From Singulisphaera sp. GP187 (GTDB lineage Bacteria; Planctomycetota; GCA-002687715): a stretch of 64,000 nucleotides of DNA. The position numbers were made by a program, and so were the translations under genes. Positions 8,984-18,831 of the stretch are shown here, one piece after another (within the stretch, counting starts at the first letter, position 1; every line of letters starts with the position of its first letter). Location: the NCBI GenBank assembly GCA_945907755.1, contig CAMDTN010000008.1:1-64000 (forward strand), in the 5' to 3' direction. A model generated the notes under the pieces. That model had not been told where the DNA came from, ran no database searches, and worked only from the letters and a program-made list of their open reading frames with translations.

Positions 8984-10805
8984 TGGGCGGGTCTGAACGT
9001 AATCCGAGGCGCCTCAGCATCTTCCTCAATCCGGGCCGCGACAGACCTAACTGCCTTGCAGCCTCGGAGATACTCCCGCCGCACGCCGCCAAAGTGCGCT
9101 CCAAAGTGCGCCGTTCGAGGTCATCCACTGCGTCCTTCAGCGGCAGGGCTTGCTCGCCGATGCACACTTCCACGTCGGAACGGGTGGGGTTTCCGCGAGC
9201 ACGCAGCACCGCAAGGCGTTGCAGCGCCCCCTTCAGTTCCACGATGTTTCCGGGCCAAGTGTGCGCACAAAGTGCGCGTCGAGCTTCTGGCCCAAGGGTG
9301 AAAGGGCTGCCCAAGTCGGCCAGCACTTGGTCGATCAGTTCGGGGAGATCGGCCGCGCGCTGCGCCAAAGGCGGAAGAGTCACGGTCAGCCCCTCCAGGC
9401 GCAGGCGCAGATCCTCCAACAAACGGCTCGCTGCCACCAACTGCAGCAGCGGCAAGGTAGAGCCTGCCAGCAGACGCGCTGCGGGCCTGGCTCCGTCGGC
9501 AAGAGGTGGCTTCCCTTCCGCTTGAATCAGCATGCGAAGCAGAGCCGATTGCGCTTCGGCGCCTAAGTCTTGCAGACCGTCCAAGTACAGACAGCCCGTG
9601 GCGCCGCGCAGTTCTTGCACGACCAAGTCCGCTGGCAGCGAAGCGCAGAGGATTGCAACAAAGGGCGCCTCGCGGCGCGCACTCTGGGCGTGCACCGCAC
9701 GCGCTAAGTATTCCTTCCCGCTGCCGGCAGGGCCCGTGAAAACAACGGGCAAGTCTGTGCCTGCCGCGCGATCGGCCATGCGCAGCGCCGTACGCATGGC
9801 CCGTGAACGCGCTGGGATGTTGGCGAAGTCGTGCCGCAGTGGTTCTTCGCCGCGCACGCGGTCCAGCAGCGCGGTGGCCCGCACGAGGTCGTCACGGCCA
9901 TGCTGCACATCCTCTTCCAAGTCGCGCGAACGCGAGCGCTCTTCAGCGAAGCGTTCGCCGGTTTCCAGCGTGATCACCGCTAACTCAGCGAAGAACGGAA
10001 TCAGCGCAAGGTCGCGATGATCGAAGCCGCCGCGCTGCACGCGGTTGTCCAACCAGAGGGCGCCGCGCAACGCAGTTCCCGGCAGCGGCACACACAACAC
10101 CGAGCGCAATTGCAATGCGTGCACCGAACCCAACCCCGCCAGTTCGTCGTCGGTGCAGGCATCCTCCACCAACAGTGCAAGCCCTTCTTGCAACACACGA
10201 GAGACGATGCCGCGGCTGATACCGGCTTCTGCGGCGGCAATGTCTTCGCCACGCGCGTTGCGCGCCAAGTGCACCGCCGGTGCTCCCGCGCTTTCCAGCA
10301 CCAAGAAACCTCGTTCTGCACGCAACAGCGTGATGGCCGCATCGAGGATGCCTTGCAGCGATTTCTCGCGGTCCAGCCCACGCAACAGCGGCGCCAGCAT
10401 TTCCAACATGCGCTGCAAACGGTGCGCATCTGGGTTGGTGCCAGCAACCACAGGCCGCGCGCGCTCCAGCAGCAATTCCACGGTTTTCATGCCTGGATCG
10501 TCGGCGTCGGGCGCTTTCTCCATGCGCTCGAAAGTCAACACAGCATTGCCGCAAGTCACTCGCTCGCCAGGGCGCACTACAGATTTACTCACCACCTCGC
10601 CTTCGATGCGCGTGCCGTTGCGGCTGTTCAGATCGCGCACGAACAATCTTTGGCCGGTGCGCTCGAATTGGCAGTGCGTGCGTGAGAGGCCGATGTCGTC
10701 GATGACGATGGTGCAGCCGGTGGAGCGCCCCACAGTGATGGTGTCACGCTCGGTGCGGATCACGCGCTCGACTTGGCCGTGCAATACGCGCAAGGTGATG
10801 AGCAT
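8973..10805 (-). CDS. FHA-GAF-AAA+-Fis regulator lacking the GAFTGA loop
   Basis: 610 residues. Domains in order: FHA (~1-95; TVGRSTGCTIV, LSRTHCQF, DLNSRNGTRIEG), GAF (~135-295), AAA+ of the bacterial enhancer-binding type (~330-540) and a Fis-type helix-turn-helix (~565-605; GGSISEAARQLGLSRPGLRK). Walker A is intact (GPAGSGKE, ~355). The Walker B-like strand is CLYLDGLQDL, with Gly in place of the usual catalytic Glu of DE. The GAFTGA sigma-54 contact loop is absent: only ~46 residues separate Walker A and Walker B instead of ~70. It therefore probably binds DNA and a phosphoprotein but is unlikely to remodel sigma-54 holoenzyme. It lies between the TMTC-like gene and the FHA-secretion operon, which it may regulate. 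Confidence 0.88.
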   Translation of the reverse strand: MLITLRVLHGQVERVIRTERDTITVGRSTGCTIVIDDIGLSRTHCQFERTGQRLFVRDLNSRNGTRIEGEVVSKSVVRPGERVTCGNAVLTFERMEKAPDADDPGMKTVELLLERARPVVAGTNPDAHRLQRMLEMLAPLLRGLDREKSLQGILDAAITLLRAERGFLVLESAGAPAVHLARNARGEDIAAAEAGISRGIVSRVLQEGLALLVEDACTDDELAGLGSVHALQLRSVLCVPLPGTALRGALWLDNRVQRGGFDHRDLALIPFFAELAVITLETGERFAEERSRSRDLEEDVQHGRDDLVRATALLDRVRGEEPLRHDFANIPARSRAMRTALRMADRAAGTDLPVVFTGPAGSGKEYLARAVHAQSARREAPFVAILCASLPADLVVQELRGATGCLYLDGLQDLGAEAQSALLRMLIQAEGKPPLADGARPAARLLAGSTLPLLQLVAASRLLEDLRLRLEGLTVTLPPLAQRAADLPELIDQVLADLGSPFTLGPEARRALCAHTWPGNIVELKGALQRLAVLRARGNPTRSDVEVCIGEQALPLKDAVDDLERRTLERTLAACGGSISEAARQLGLSRPGLRKMLRRLGLRSDPPTGN

Positions 10806-10807
10806 GA

Positions 10808-13723
10808 TTAGTGCCCGAGGCGCTCCAACAGCTTCTTCAATCGGGTCACATCTTCTTCGAGTCCGGCATCTGGATGTTCTTCGGCCACACGCAAGAAGCG
10901 TTCGGCGCAGCGCCGCGCTTCATCTGCGTTGCCCTTCACGAAATACAACTGCGCTGCAGCCGCGTTCGCCGCGAGGTGCTTTGGATCAATGGCCAAGGTG
11001 GCTTGCAACGCCACCAATGCCGCACTTGGGTCTTCTGCCGCCAGTTCGATGCGGGCCAGCAGGAAATTCCCAGCAGCCGAGGCCCCATCGACTTTCAGTG
11101 CGCTGCGCGCCAAGGCTTGGGCCTCAGCAATTCTGCCGGCCGCCAGACTCGCTTGCGCGCGCTGCTGCAATTCCAACCCCGTTGTCCGGCGTTCGCGCTC
11201 AGTGACTTCCGCGATATGCCGTCGCGATAAAGACAGCTCGTCCCAATCGCCGCCCAATTCCAAGGCGCGGCGAAAATCTGCCCTCACGCGATCGCGCAAT
11301 TCTTGTTCTCGCTGCACGCGCTCAGCCTCGGGCACAGAGCGCAAGGCCCGCTGCAAATCTGCCAGTGTGCCCAGCCCTCGCGCTTGCAAGAAGCGCGCCA
11401 TGCCGCGCTGCGCATCGCGGTCATTCGCATTGATATCGAGAGCCGCTTGCCAAGCACCTTCAGCAGCTTCCCAGCGCCCCAGCGCAGCGAAGGCGTCGCC
11501 CATGGCCACATGGGTTTCGCAAACATCGGGCAACAAACGCAACGCTTCTTCCGCCGCACGCAAGGCCATGTCCGCCGCAGATGCGCCCAAATGACGGCGC
11601 GATTGCGCCAACAACAAGCTGCCCAGTTCGGTGCGCAACAGCGGCGAATTCGGGTCGACCCTCAGGCCCGCCCGCAGAATCTCTACCGCCTTGCGGTTCT
11701 CCCCCGCGCGTTGCAGCAGTGCGGCAGCCCGCGCGAACAGTGGGATCTCGCGCACATCCAATTCCAGTGCCTTCAGCAAGTCCTGTAACGAACCCGGCAA
11801 GTCGCCACCTTCTTCGCGCAAGCGCGACGACAGCAGCAGCCCATCGCTGCGCGTAGGAAAGCGCGCCAAAAGCTCCTCGACCATGAGTCTCGCCTCGGCA
11901 TAACGCCCCGCGACCCACGGCGCCACCAACAATGCTTCGCCCCGTTCGCGCAACGCGAGTGCAGCCTGCGCCGGGTCTGCGGAAGCCGCTGCTTCGAGCA
12001 ACAGCAACAGCGCTTCTTCCACTCGCTTGCGTGCTTGCGCCACGGCATCGGCATCGGTGTTTGTGGCGACAGCTTGCAGCCCGTCGCGCAGTAACAGGCG
12101 TCCCTGCAGCAGTTTCAATTCTGGGCTGGGGTGGGTGCGCAGCGCAGTGGCGATGGCTTCACGCGCAGCAGCCAATTCACCGGTGGCTATCAAGCCTGCC
12201 GCGTGATTCGCTCGCAACACCGTCAAGTTCAGACCCAATGCACTCACACGTTCACTGTGCTGGTTGACGATGGCCAACGCAGCCGCGTGGTGCGGCAGTG
12301 CTTCGCCCGCTCGGCCAGAGGCCAACAAAACATCGCCCAAGCGCACGTGAGCTCGCAAGGCCAACACCGCCTTGCCGCTGTTTTCCGCCAATGCCAACGA
12401 TTGACGCAACAGGGCCATCCCTTGTTCGCGTTGCGCGGCGCTGGATTCTGCACCCAATAATCCTTCCGCCAAGTGCGCGGGAATCATGGCGTCCTTTGGT
12501 TCTAAAAGCATGGCCGCGCCAAACAACGTCGCATCATCGCGAAACTCCGCTGTGCGCGCGCGGCTCAAGAACAACAACGCGCCTAACGCAGCAACGGCCA
12601 GCGAAGCAGCCAGCCAGCGCGGCAGCCGCAAGCAAGCCCACGCCAGCAGCATGCAGGCTCCAGGCAAGGCCATGCTGGCATAACGGTCGGCATACCAGAG
12701 GCTCGTTGCTGGAAAGACATTGTTGAAAGGCGCCAACGCTGCGGGAAACCACAGCATCAACGCAAGTACCAGCGAGGGCCTGCTGTGACGCAGCCACCAC
12801 GCGACGGCAAGAAGCAGGCAAAGCGCGAGCGCCGCAATGCTTGCCCATTCTGAAAACTGCGGCTCCGCTGCGTGAATGCTGAGGTCGTAGGGCAACAGTG
12901 CGTGCGAGCCATAGCGCAGCAGCGCCGTCGCCCCGAGGTGGCAGCGCTCAAGAAACTCATGCGTGCCGCCTGCCGTGCCTTGGTGGACGGCAATGCTCAT
13001 GTGCAGCGCCGCAGGCAGCGCCGCGGCGATGGTCAGCAACAACAGCGAGCCACGCAACTTTCGCTGCGCTGCGATGCTGCCCTGCGCGCGCAAGGCCATC
13101 CAAGTGAGTGCCGCTAGTGCTGGCGCCACCACCATGCTGCCTTTGGCGAAGGAGCCAACGAACACCAGCACCGCGGCGGCCCATGGCAACCCTCGCGGGA
13201 CGCGCCAACAACGCACACATGCGAGCAGCGCCAAAAGCAACAGCACCAGGCTCACTTGGTCTTTGCGTCCAGAAGCCCATGCAACGGATTCCGCCTGCAG
13301 CGGGTGCAGTGCAAACAACAAAGCCGCTATCAACGCAGCAGCACGGCTCTGCAACATCTGCTCGGCCAGCAGGAACACCAACCACGCCGCCAACAAGTGC
13401 CAACACAGCGACGCGATGTGCACTGCGCACGCGCGGTCGGCGCCCAATGCAGCACTTTGGCCTGCAGCAGCGCCACTGCCCGTGAAAAGCACTAACTCGG
13501 GGAAGTAGGCCAAGTACCACAGCGGCAAGTACGCTTCGTCGCGCACTTCACCGAACAGGGCAATTGCGTTGCTCCAACTCGGCTGCACCAATCGAGGGTT
13601 TTCGACCAGCACTGACTTGTCGTCGTAGGCCAAGAAACCATGGTGCACTGCGCCACCGAAGGCCGCGAAGATGGCTATGCCCAGAGTGACGCACACCAAC
13701 AGATCGCGCCCACTGCGTGTCAT
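10808..13723 (-). CDS. TMTC-like polytopic membrane protein with TPR tail
   Basis: 971 residues from the ATG at 13723, which overlaps the stop of the asparagine synthase gene (ATGA); an upstream in-frame ATG at 13894 would lie inside that gene. The N-terminal ~400 residues hold about 10 hydrophobic helices. The first exoplasmic loop has FLAYDDKSVLVENPRL (~30-45), the acidic signature of GT-C glycosyltransferases of the TMTC/PMT type (family form DD..i..NP.v). The C-terminal ~550 residues are TPR-like repeats (e.g. AVEILRAGLRVDPNSPLLRT). Eukaryotic TMTCs are O-mannosyltransferases; bacterial members with this architecture are uncharacterised, so substrate and activity are open. A second, divergent member is encoded at 48402-50564. 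Confidence 0.8.
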   Translation of the reverse strand: MTRSGRDLLVCVTLGIAIFAAFGGAVHHGFLAYDDKSVLVENPRLVQPSWSNAIALFGEVRDEAYLPLWYLAYFPELVLFTGSGAAAGQSAALGADRACAVHIASLCWHLLAAWLVFLLAEQMLQSRAAALIAALLFALHPLQAESVAWASGRKDQVSLVLLLLALLACVRCWRVPRGLPWAAAVLVFVGSFAKGSMVVAPALAALTWMALRAQGSIAAQRKLRGSLLLLTIAAALPAALHMSIAVHQGTAGGTHEFLERCHLGATALLRYGSHALLPYDLSIHAAEPQFSEWASIAALALCLLLAVAWWLRHSRPSLVLALMLWFPAALAPFNNVFPATSLWYADRYASMALPGACMLLAWACLRLPRWLAASLAVAALGALLFLSRARTAEFRDDATLFGAAMLLEPKDAMIPAHLAEGLLGAESSAAQREQGMALLRQSLALAENSGKAVLALRAHVRLGDVLLASGRAGEALPHHAAALAIVNQHSERVSALGLNLTVLRANHAAGLIATGELAAAREAIATALRTHPSPELKLLQGRLLLRDGLQAVATNTDADAVAQARKRVEEALLLLLEAAASADPAQAALALRERGEALLVAPWVAGRYAEARLMVEELLARFPTRSDGLLLSSRLREEGGDLPGSLQDLLKALELDVREIPLFARAAALLQRAGENRKAVEILRAGLRVDPNSPLLRTELGSLLLAQSRRHLGASAADMALRAAEEALRLLPDVCETHVAMGDAFAALGRWEAAEGAWQAALDINANDRDAQRGMARFLQARGLGTLADLQRALRSVPEAERVQREQELRDRVRADFRRALELGGDWDELSLSRRHIAEVTERERRTTGLELQQRAQASLAAGRIAEAQALARSALKVDGASAAGNFLLARIELAAEDPSAALVALQATLAIDPKHLAANAAAAQLYFVKGNADEARRCAERFLRVAEEHPDAGLEEDVTRLKKLLERLGH

Positions 13724-15417
13724 GGCAGGCAAGCCTCGCGGGTGAACGCGCATGCCAGCAGGAACCACTGTTCGCGTGGAGCAAGTCGGCCGCCATTGAG
13801 CGCGGCGCGCACTTCCGGCCGGAACCCGATGGCTTCCAATTCGCGGCCCACAGATGGGTCCAGCAAAGCGTCGCGCCATGGGCCCGCGCACCACTCGGCG
13901 AGGGGCACCGGAAAGCCCATCTTGTCGCGGCGGCGTGCGGCGGATTCGGGCAACAAATCTGCTGCTGCGGCGCGCAGCAAGGCGCGTGGCGCGTGTTCCG
14001 GGCTGCGTTCCTGCAACGGCACCCGCAGCGCCGCGTGCGCCAGCAGTGGATCGAGCAGCGGCACGCGCCCTTCCATGCCGAAGGCTGCAAAACAGCGGTC
14101 GTCGACTGCCAACAAACCTGGCAACAGCGCGCGCAGCTCGAACGCTTCAAGCTCTGTGGCCAAGTTCGGGCCATCGAGCGGCAACACGGCGCTCGCCTGC
14201 ATCACCGCGGCGGCCACTTCCGTTTCCAAGAGCGGCAACAAGCTGCGGCCACGGAACAGCAATGCTTGCGCCAACGGGCCGGTTGCAGCGGCGAGAGATT
14301 GATAGCCAGCGGCGGGCCGCAAGTGCACACCCGCCGCGCGCTGCTGCGCGAGACGCGTGCGCTCGTAGCCACCGAAAATCTCGTCGCCGCCGGTGCCACT
14401 GAAGACAATGCGACAGCCTTCGCGCGCGAGGGTTTGCGCGAGCACCCACTGGCTGGGCCCGCCGGGCCCTGCATTCGGACCACCGAGCGCGCGCAGTAGC
14501 GGCCGCAACGCAGCCAAGTGTTGCTGCGGCGTGATGCAGACCTCCAGCAGCGGCACAGCGCATTCCCGCGCAACGGCCCGAGCGGCGGCACGCTCGTCGC
14601 AATGCGGATGCTGCGGCCCGAAGTGCCCCACCACCGCCAGCCGAGGCAGCGCTCCCGCCGCACGCAGCAACCCCAACACCAACGAGGAATCGACGCCGCC
14701 GGAGAGCAGCAAGGCTGCATCAGCACTCCGCGGGCGCTGCAGCGCGCCGCTCTGCAGCAAGGCGCTGCGCAAGTCTTCGCTGCCTTCACACTGAAACGAG
14801 CCAGACCGCTGCGTCAGCCCCGAAGGCGTGTGCCGAAAACGCAGCCATGTGCCCGGCGCGACTTCGTTGATGCCTTGCCACAGCGTGGCGCCAGCAGGCT
14901 GGAACTGAAAAGCTAAGAGATGGGCCCAAGCAGCACTGTCGCGCGCTGGCGGGTTGTCGCCGAACAGCGCGACCGCCTCCGACGCCACGGAAACCACGCC
15001 GTCTTCGACGCGCCAGTACAGCGGGCGCACGCCAAACTCATCTCGCGCGATGAGCAGTGAGTCGTCGCGGCGGTCCCATAACGCCAGCGCAAAGGGCCCG
15101 CGCACGCGTGTCAGTGCACGCTCGCCTTCAACGGCCCACAGGTCCGCAAGGCCTTGCAGATCCGAATCCTGTTGCGTTGTGCCGAACAGCATTTCGTGAT
15201 TGAAAATTTCACCGTTGGCCACCAGCGCGATGCTCCCGCAGCGCGACTGCAATGGCATGTCGGCTTCGGCGCCGCCGTGGATGCGCAAACGCGCTGCCCC
15301 GAGACCAACGGAATTGGTGCCGATGCATTTGTGCGAATCTGGGCCGCGATGCGCGATCCGTTGCACCAAGGACTCCAGCACTACGCCGGATCCGAGGACC
15401 GCTGCGATGCCACACAT
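13720..15417 (-). CDS. asnB: Glutamine-hydrolysing asparagine synthase
   Basis: 565 residues. The protein starts MCGIAAVLGSG, so Cys2 becomes the N-terminal nucleophile of a class II glutamine amidotransferase; IAHRGPDS and VANGEIFNHEM are typical of that domain (~1-185). The C-terminal synthetase domain carries the ATP pyrophosphatase loop LLLSGGVDSSLVLGLL (~233-248) and FSGTGGDEIFGGYER (~345). Family members convert aspartate, ATP and glutamine to asparagine; relatives next to exopolysaccharide genes can amidate other substrates. The gene is 4 nt downstream of the HAD hydrolase and overlaps the TMTC-like gene, so the three form one unit. Whether the product is free asparagine or a modified glycan or peptide is not decided by sequence. 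Confidence 0.92.
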   Translation of the reverse strand: MCGIAAVLGSGVVLESLVQRIAHRGPDSHKCIGTNSVGLGAARLRIHGGAEADMPLQSRCGSIALVANGEIFNHEMLFGTTQQDSDLQGLADLWAVEGERALTRVRGPFALALWDRRDDSLLIARDEFGVRPLYWRVEDGVVSVASEAVALFGDNPPARDSAAWAHLLAFQFQPAGATLWQGINEVAPGTWLRFRHTPSGLTQRSGSFQCEGSEDLRSALLQSGALQRPRSADAALLLSGGVDSSLVLGLLRAAGALPRLAVVGHFGPQHPHCDERAAARAVARECAVPLLEVCITPQQHLAALRPLLRALGGPNAGPGGPSQWVLAQTLAREGCRIVFSGTGGDEIFGGYERTRLAQQRAAGVHLRPAAGYQSLAAATGPLAQALLFRGRSLLPLLETEVAAAVMQASAVLPLDGPNLATELEAFELRALLPGLLAVDDRCFAAFGMEGRVPLLDPLLAHAALRVPLQERSPEHAPRALLRAAAADLLPESAARRRDKMGFPVPLAEWCAGPWRDALLDPSVGRELEAIGFRPEVRAALNGGRLAPREQWFLLACAFTREACLP

Positions 15418-15421
15418 GGCT

Positions 15422-16141
15422 TTAGGGCGCGGCCGGCGGCTGCAACCGGTCGACGATTTCGAGCAAATCCCAGAAGTTGTGAATCACATGGTCTGGCACG
15501 GTGCGCCCCATGGATTCAAGGTGTCGCCCGTCGCGACGGTTCCACACTGTGGTCATCCCGGCGGCCTTGGCGGCATCCACATCATTCAACGGGTGGTCGC
15601 CCACATACATGGAGTGCTGTGGGTCCACTCGCGCCTTGGCGCAAGCGCGCAGAAACAGCTTGGGGTTGGGCTTGTTGATGCCTGCTTCCTCGCTGATGAG
15701 GATGGCGCTGTGGTCGATGTAACCCGTGACGCGCAGGCGGATGAGTTTCTCCATCTGCTTCAAAGTCAGGCCAGAGCTGATGATGCCGAGGATGAGCCCG
15801 CGCCGCGACAATATCTGCAGCACTTCAGTGACATCATCGTGCGCGGCCAGCTCGCGGAACTTGGTCTCGTGATAGGCCACCACCCCGCCCGCCACCACCA
15901 GCGCTTCGTTCACTCCGAAAAGATCTTCTTGCGGCAGGCGCGCCAGCAAGCGTTCAAAGTGATGCTCGTAGTTGGACGAGAACTCCGCGATGACTTCGTG
16001 GAACTCGCGCAGCAGCTTTTCACGCGGCGTGCGCAGGCCCAGTTCGATCATGGCGTCGATGGCATTGCCGCGGGCACGCGCGGCAAACGCCGAAGTGCTG
16101 AAGAGCGTGTCGTCGATATCGAAGAAAATCGCTTGCAGCAT
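15422..16141 (-). CDS. HAD-superfamily hydrolase (YjjG-like)
   Basis: 239 residues. All four HAD motifs are present: FFDIDDTLF (Asp nucleophile and acid/base, ~8-12), IISSGL (motif II, ~115), the lysine of NKPNPKLF (~150) and VGDHPLNDVDAAKAAGM (motif IV acidic pair, ~178). An alpha-helical C1 cap (~18-85) fits subfamily I phosphatases such as pyrimidine 5'-nucleotidases and haloacid dehalogenase-like enzymes. The exact substrate cannot be read from the sequence. It begins 14 nt beyond the secretin-1 hairpin and runs 4 nt into asnB, so it is the first gene of the asnB-TMTC unit. Confidence 0.9.
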   Translation of the reverse strand: MLQAIFFDIDDTLFSTSAFAARARGNAIDAMIELGLRTPREKLLREFHEVIAEFSSNYEHHFERLLARLPQEDLFGVNEALVVAGGVVAYHETKFRELAAHDDVTEVLQILSRRGLILGIISSGLTLKQMEKLIRLRVTGYIDHSAILISEEAGINKPNPKLFLRACAKARVDPQHSMYVGDHPLNDVDAAKAAGMTTVWNRRDGRHLESMGRTVPDHVIHNFWDLLEIVDRLQPPAAP

Positions 16142-16155
16142 GGCCCCTCATGGCA

Positions 16156-16189
16156 ACGGCCCGTCCCCGCTGGTGCGGGCACGGGCCGT
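16156..16189 (-). terminator. 34-nt hairpin after secretin 1
   Basis: Two 15-nt arms (left arm ACGGCCCGTCCCCGC on the plus strand) with one mismatch at position 10 enclose a 4-nt loop TGGT. It begins 29 nt after the secretin stop and ends 14 nt before the HAD gene start. There is no U-tract, so it may be a U-less terminator or an mRNA processing/stability element. A nearly identical hairpin follows secretin 2. Confidence 0.7.
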
Positions 16190-16218
16190 CACAGTGCGAA
16201 ACTATCGTCCCGCTCCGA

Positions 16219-18831
16219 TCACTTCACCAGAAGCGCTTCCTGCTCGTTGAGATCGAGGATCTTCACATGCAGGACGACGATCAAGTCCCGAATCTCATCT
16301 GAACGGCCCTTACGGCTGAAGAAGAAGGAGATGATCGGGATGTCAGACAGGATTGGTGTCTCGGAGCGGAAGTCTTCGGTCTTGACATACTTCATGCCAC
16401 CGATGACCACATAGCCGCCGTCCGGAACACGCACATTGGTTTGAGCCCGGGTGAAGCTCAGCTCGGGCATCTCAATGACCACCGCCGAGGTCAGGCCCGA
16501 AAGCCCCGACTCGAAGGTCTTCATCGGACGCTTGATAGTGGCCACCGCTGGCTGCACTTCGAGCTCCACATACTTGCGGTCGTGTGTGACGGTGGGGCGC
16601 ACATCCAAGGTGAGCCCGTCCTGCACAACATCGATGACTGGATCGGCGATGTACGCCGTCTGAGCCACTTCCACATCGTAGTCACGCACATACGAGATCT
16701 GGTTCACCAGAGTCAGGTTCGCGCGCTGGTTGTTGTAGATGGTCAGGCGCGGCGCATTCACGACGCTGGAGTCGAGAGTCTTCTCCACAGCGCGCATGAG
16801 CATGCCGAGTTGCACATCGTCGAGGATCGAGAACGACAAGCTCATACCGCCACGGGCGCTGAGCAAGCCACCGAGAGCGCGGTTGAAGATGTTCTCCGTG
16901 CGCGCACGAATGTCGCCGTTGTTGCCAACGTTGTAGAAAGCGCCCGCGCTGGGCGAAAGGCTAGCGCCGCCCGGCAAACCGGGGCCGCCGTTGTCATTGG
17001 CCGCCGACGCGTTGTAGGGCGCGCCGTTGGTCACATCATCTAGCAGTGCAAGCGTGCCGGGGTTCTGAAGACCGCGGAAGTCCGTGCCTACATCGAGCAG
17101 CTCAGCCTTGTTGATGCTGATGAAGCGCGCTTCCACGTGCACCGACACCTTGGTGAAGCGGCGCAAGTCATCTAAGAAACGCTCCACCTCTTTGTGGATT
17201 TCAGGTGTGGCCGTGGCCACAATCTGGCCAGAGCCAGGCTGCAGTTGGAATCCTGGTACTTCGCCCCACAAACCCTTGCCCACGTTTTCGCGCAGCAGGT
17301 CCAGCAAGCGATCGAGGGTGGTGTCGGTGGTCTTTTCCAAATCCTCGCCCCAGATGGCGGCCTTTGCGGCTTCGCCAGTACCGGAGTTACGCAAGGTCAG
17401 GTCGGGCGCCTTGAAGTGCGGCAGTGCGACGGTGAGGTCGCGCACTTCATAGATGCGCGGGAAGGTCTTGCCGTAGGCCTTTTCCTTGGTGGTGATGTAG
17501 AGCACATCATCGCGGAAAGTGTGAGCCAGCCCGAGGTTCTCGAGGATTGTCTTGAGCACCACGCCAAGTCTCTGGTTCACCAGAGTCAGGCTGACGGGCT
17601 CTTCACCCTTTGCAGTGCGCGCTTCGCTGTCCACCACAATGTTCAGGCCCTGCGTTGCGCGCAGGTTACGGATGACATCGTTGAAGCTGGCGGGCTCTGC
17701 ACCGTAATCGATGCTGACGGTTTCATTCGCGAGCTTGGCTTTGATGATCTTGATGGCCTCGCTGTCTTCAGCGGCCATGTCCACCGCGTCACCGCGGCGG
17801 CGCTTGCGGCCCAGTTCCTCCCAACGATCTGCATCCATCATCTGGAGGAGTTCGGTGTAGGGAACCTGAGTCTCGCGCACTTGTTCCAGCCAACGCGTGT
17901 ATTCCTCGCGGCGCTGTTCGAAGAAGCTCGCGCGCCATGCGGCGTGGCGGGCGCGTTCGCAAACATCCAGCAGTTCGCGCGCCTTGGAGATGCGCGGATC
18001 CTTCGCCAGAACCTTGCGGGCCAGTAGCTCAGCGTTGTCGAAGTCCTGGCGCTGGAAGCTCTCGATGGCCTCCACCAGCATGATGCGCAACTGTTCTGCT
18101 TCGCGCGCAACGCGGCGGTCTTCCTGCTCGCGCATAGCGTCATAGGCATCGCGGTATGCAGATTCTTCGCCGGCCTTACGCGATGACACCAACTCGGCGT
18201 TAACGCGCGCCAGCATCGTGTTCACATCATCACGGGCCCCACCAAAGTCCGTCTGATAGGGGTCGTAATCCATCAGCAGTTTGGCGTTTTCCAGTTCGAT
18301 GCGCGCTTCGTCCAATTCCTTGCGCGCGTGCGCCTGATTGGCCTTCACCCAAGCGTCATTGACCAATGCCAACTGCTGTTGACGAATCAGTGCTCGCTTG
18401 TTGGTGATGTAGGTGCCCATCTCCTCCAAGGTGTCCACGCTGTGGCCTTGGAGTGCGCGCACCTGCTTCAGCATTTCGATGCCCGCCACATCTGTGGGGC
18501 GCACTTGCAGTGCCTGCAGAATGCTGGCTTCCGCCTTTTCGAAATCGCTGCCAGCAACCAATTGCCGCGCAGCAGCGAGGTAGCTGTCCACCAGCAAGTC
18601 TTGCTTCTGCGTAGAGAGGCGGCGTTCCTCTTGCTCGCGCACGAAGGCAGCAGTGTCTTGGTCAGCAGCGGGGGCAACAGCCACCTCAACCGCTGTCTCG
18701 ACAGCAACAGCCGCGGGCGCGGTGGATTCCTCTGCGCGCTGCGAGCAGGCGAACAGGAATGCAACGGCAACAAGTGCGAAGGAAGGGGCAGCGCTGGCTA
18801 CCAACGACTTAAGGTCTCGACCTTGATTCAC
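16219..18831 (-). CDS. Lipoprotein secretin with TPR-like N-terminus (secretin 1)
   Basis: 870 residues from the GTG at 18831, chosen over the GTG at 18864 because a GGAGA lies 7 nt upstream. The signal peptide ends in a lipobox (AFLFAC, Cys29). Residues ~50-330 are charged helical repeats (coiled coil/TPR-like). A secretin N0/STN-like module follows (~375-460; FNDVIRNLRATQGLNIVVDS), then N1-type modules and the outer-membrane secretin barrel (~560-860), ending with DGGYVVIGGMKYVK and LSDIPIISFFF, the classical C-terminal secretin signature. It forms a multimeric outer-membrane gate for pilus or type II substrates. It is separated from both platform operons, has its own promoter and ends in a hairpin. 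It is about as long as, and organised like, the secretin at 26192-28801. Confidence 0.92.
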   Translation of the reverse strand: MNQGRDLKSLVASAAPSFALVAVAFLFACSQRAEESTAPAAVAVETAVEVAVAPAADQDTAAFVREQEERRLSTQKQDLLVDSYLAAARQLVAGSDFEKAEASILQALQVRPTDVAGIEMLKQVRALQGHSVDTLEEMGTYITNKRALIRQQQLALVNDAWVKANQAHARKELDEARIELENAKLLMDYDPYQTDFGGARDDVNTMLARVNAELVSSRKAGEESAYRDAYDAMREQEDRRVAREAEQLRIMLVEAIESFQRQDFDNAELLARKVLAKDPRISKARELLDVCERARHAAWRASFFEQRREEYTRWLEQVRETQVPYTELLQMMDADRWEELGRKRRRGDAVDMAAEDSEAIKIIKAKLANETVSIDYGAEPASFNDVIRNLRATQGLNIVVDSEARTAKGEEPVSLTLVNQRLGVVLKTILENLGLAHTFRDDVLYITTKEKAYGKTFPRIYEVRDLTVALPHFKAPDLTLRNSGTGEAAKAAIWGEDLEKTTDTTLDRLLDLLRENVGKGLWGEVPGFQLQPGSGQIVATATPEIHKEVERFLDDLRRFTKVSVHVEARFISINKAELLDVGTDFRGLQNPGTLALLDDVTNGAPYNASAANDNGGPGLPGGASLSPSAGAFYNVGNNGDIRARTENIFNRALGGLLSARGGMSLSFSILDDVQLGMLMRAVEKTLDSSVVNAPRLTIYNNQRANLTLVNQISYVRDYDVEVAQTAYIADPVIDVVQDGLTLDVRPTVTHDRKYVELEVQPAVATIKRPMKTFESGLSGLTSAVVIEMPELSFTRAQTNVRVPDGGYVVIGGMKYVKTEDFRSETPILSDIPIISFFFSRKGRSDEIRDLIVVLHVKILDLNEQEALLVK

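Noticed and set aside
13724-13894. Upstream ATG extending the TMTC-like protein by 57 codons
   Set aside because: The extension lies inside asnB, is Arg/Pro-rich, and the ATGA overlap at 13723 gives a signal-anchor N-terminus.
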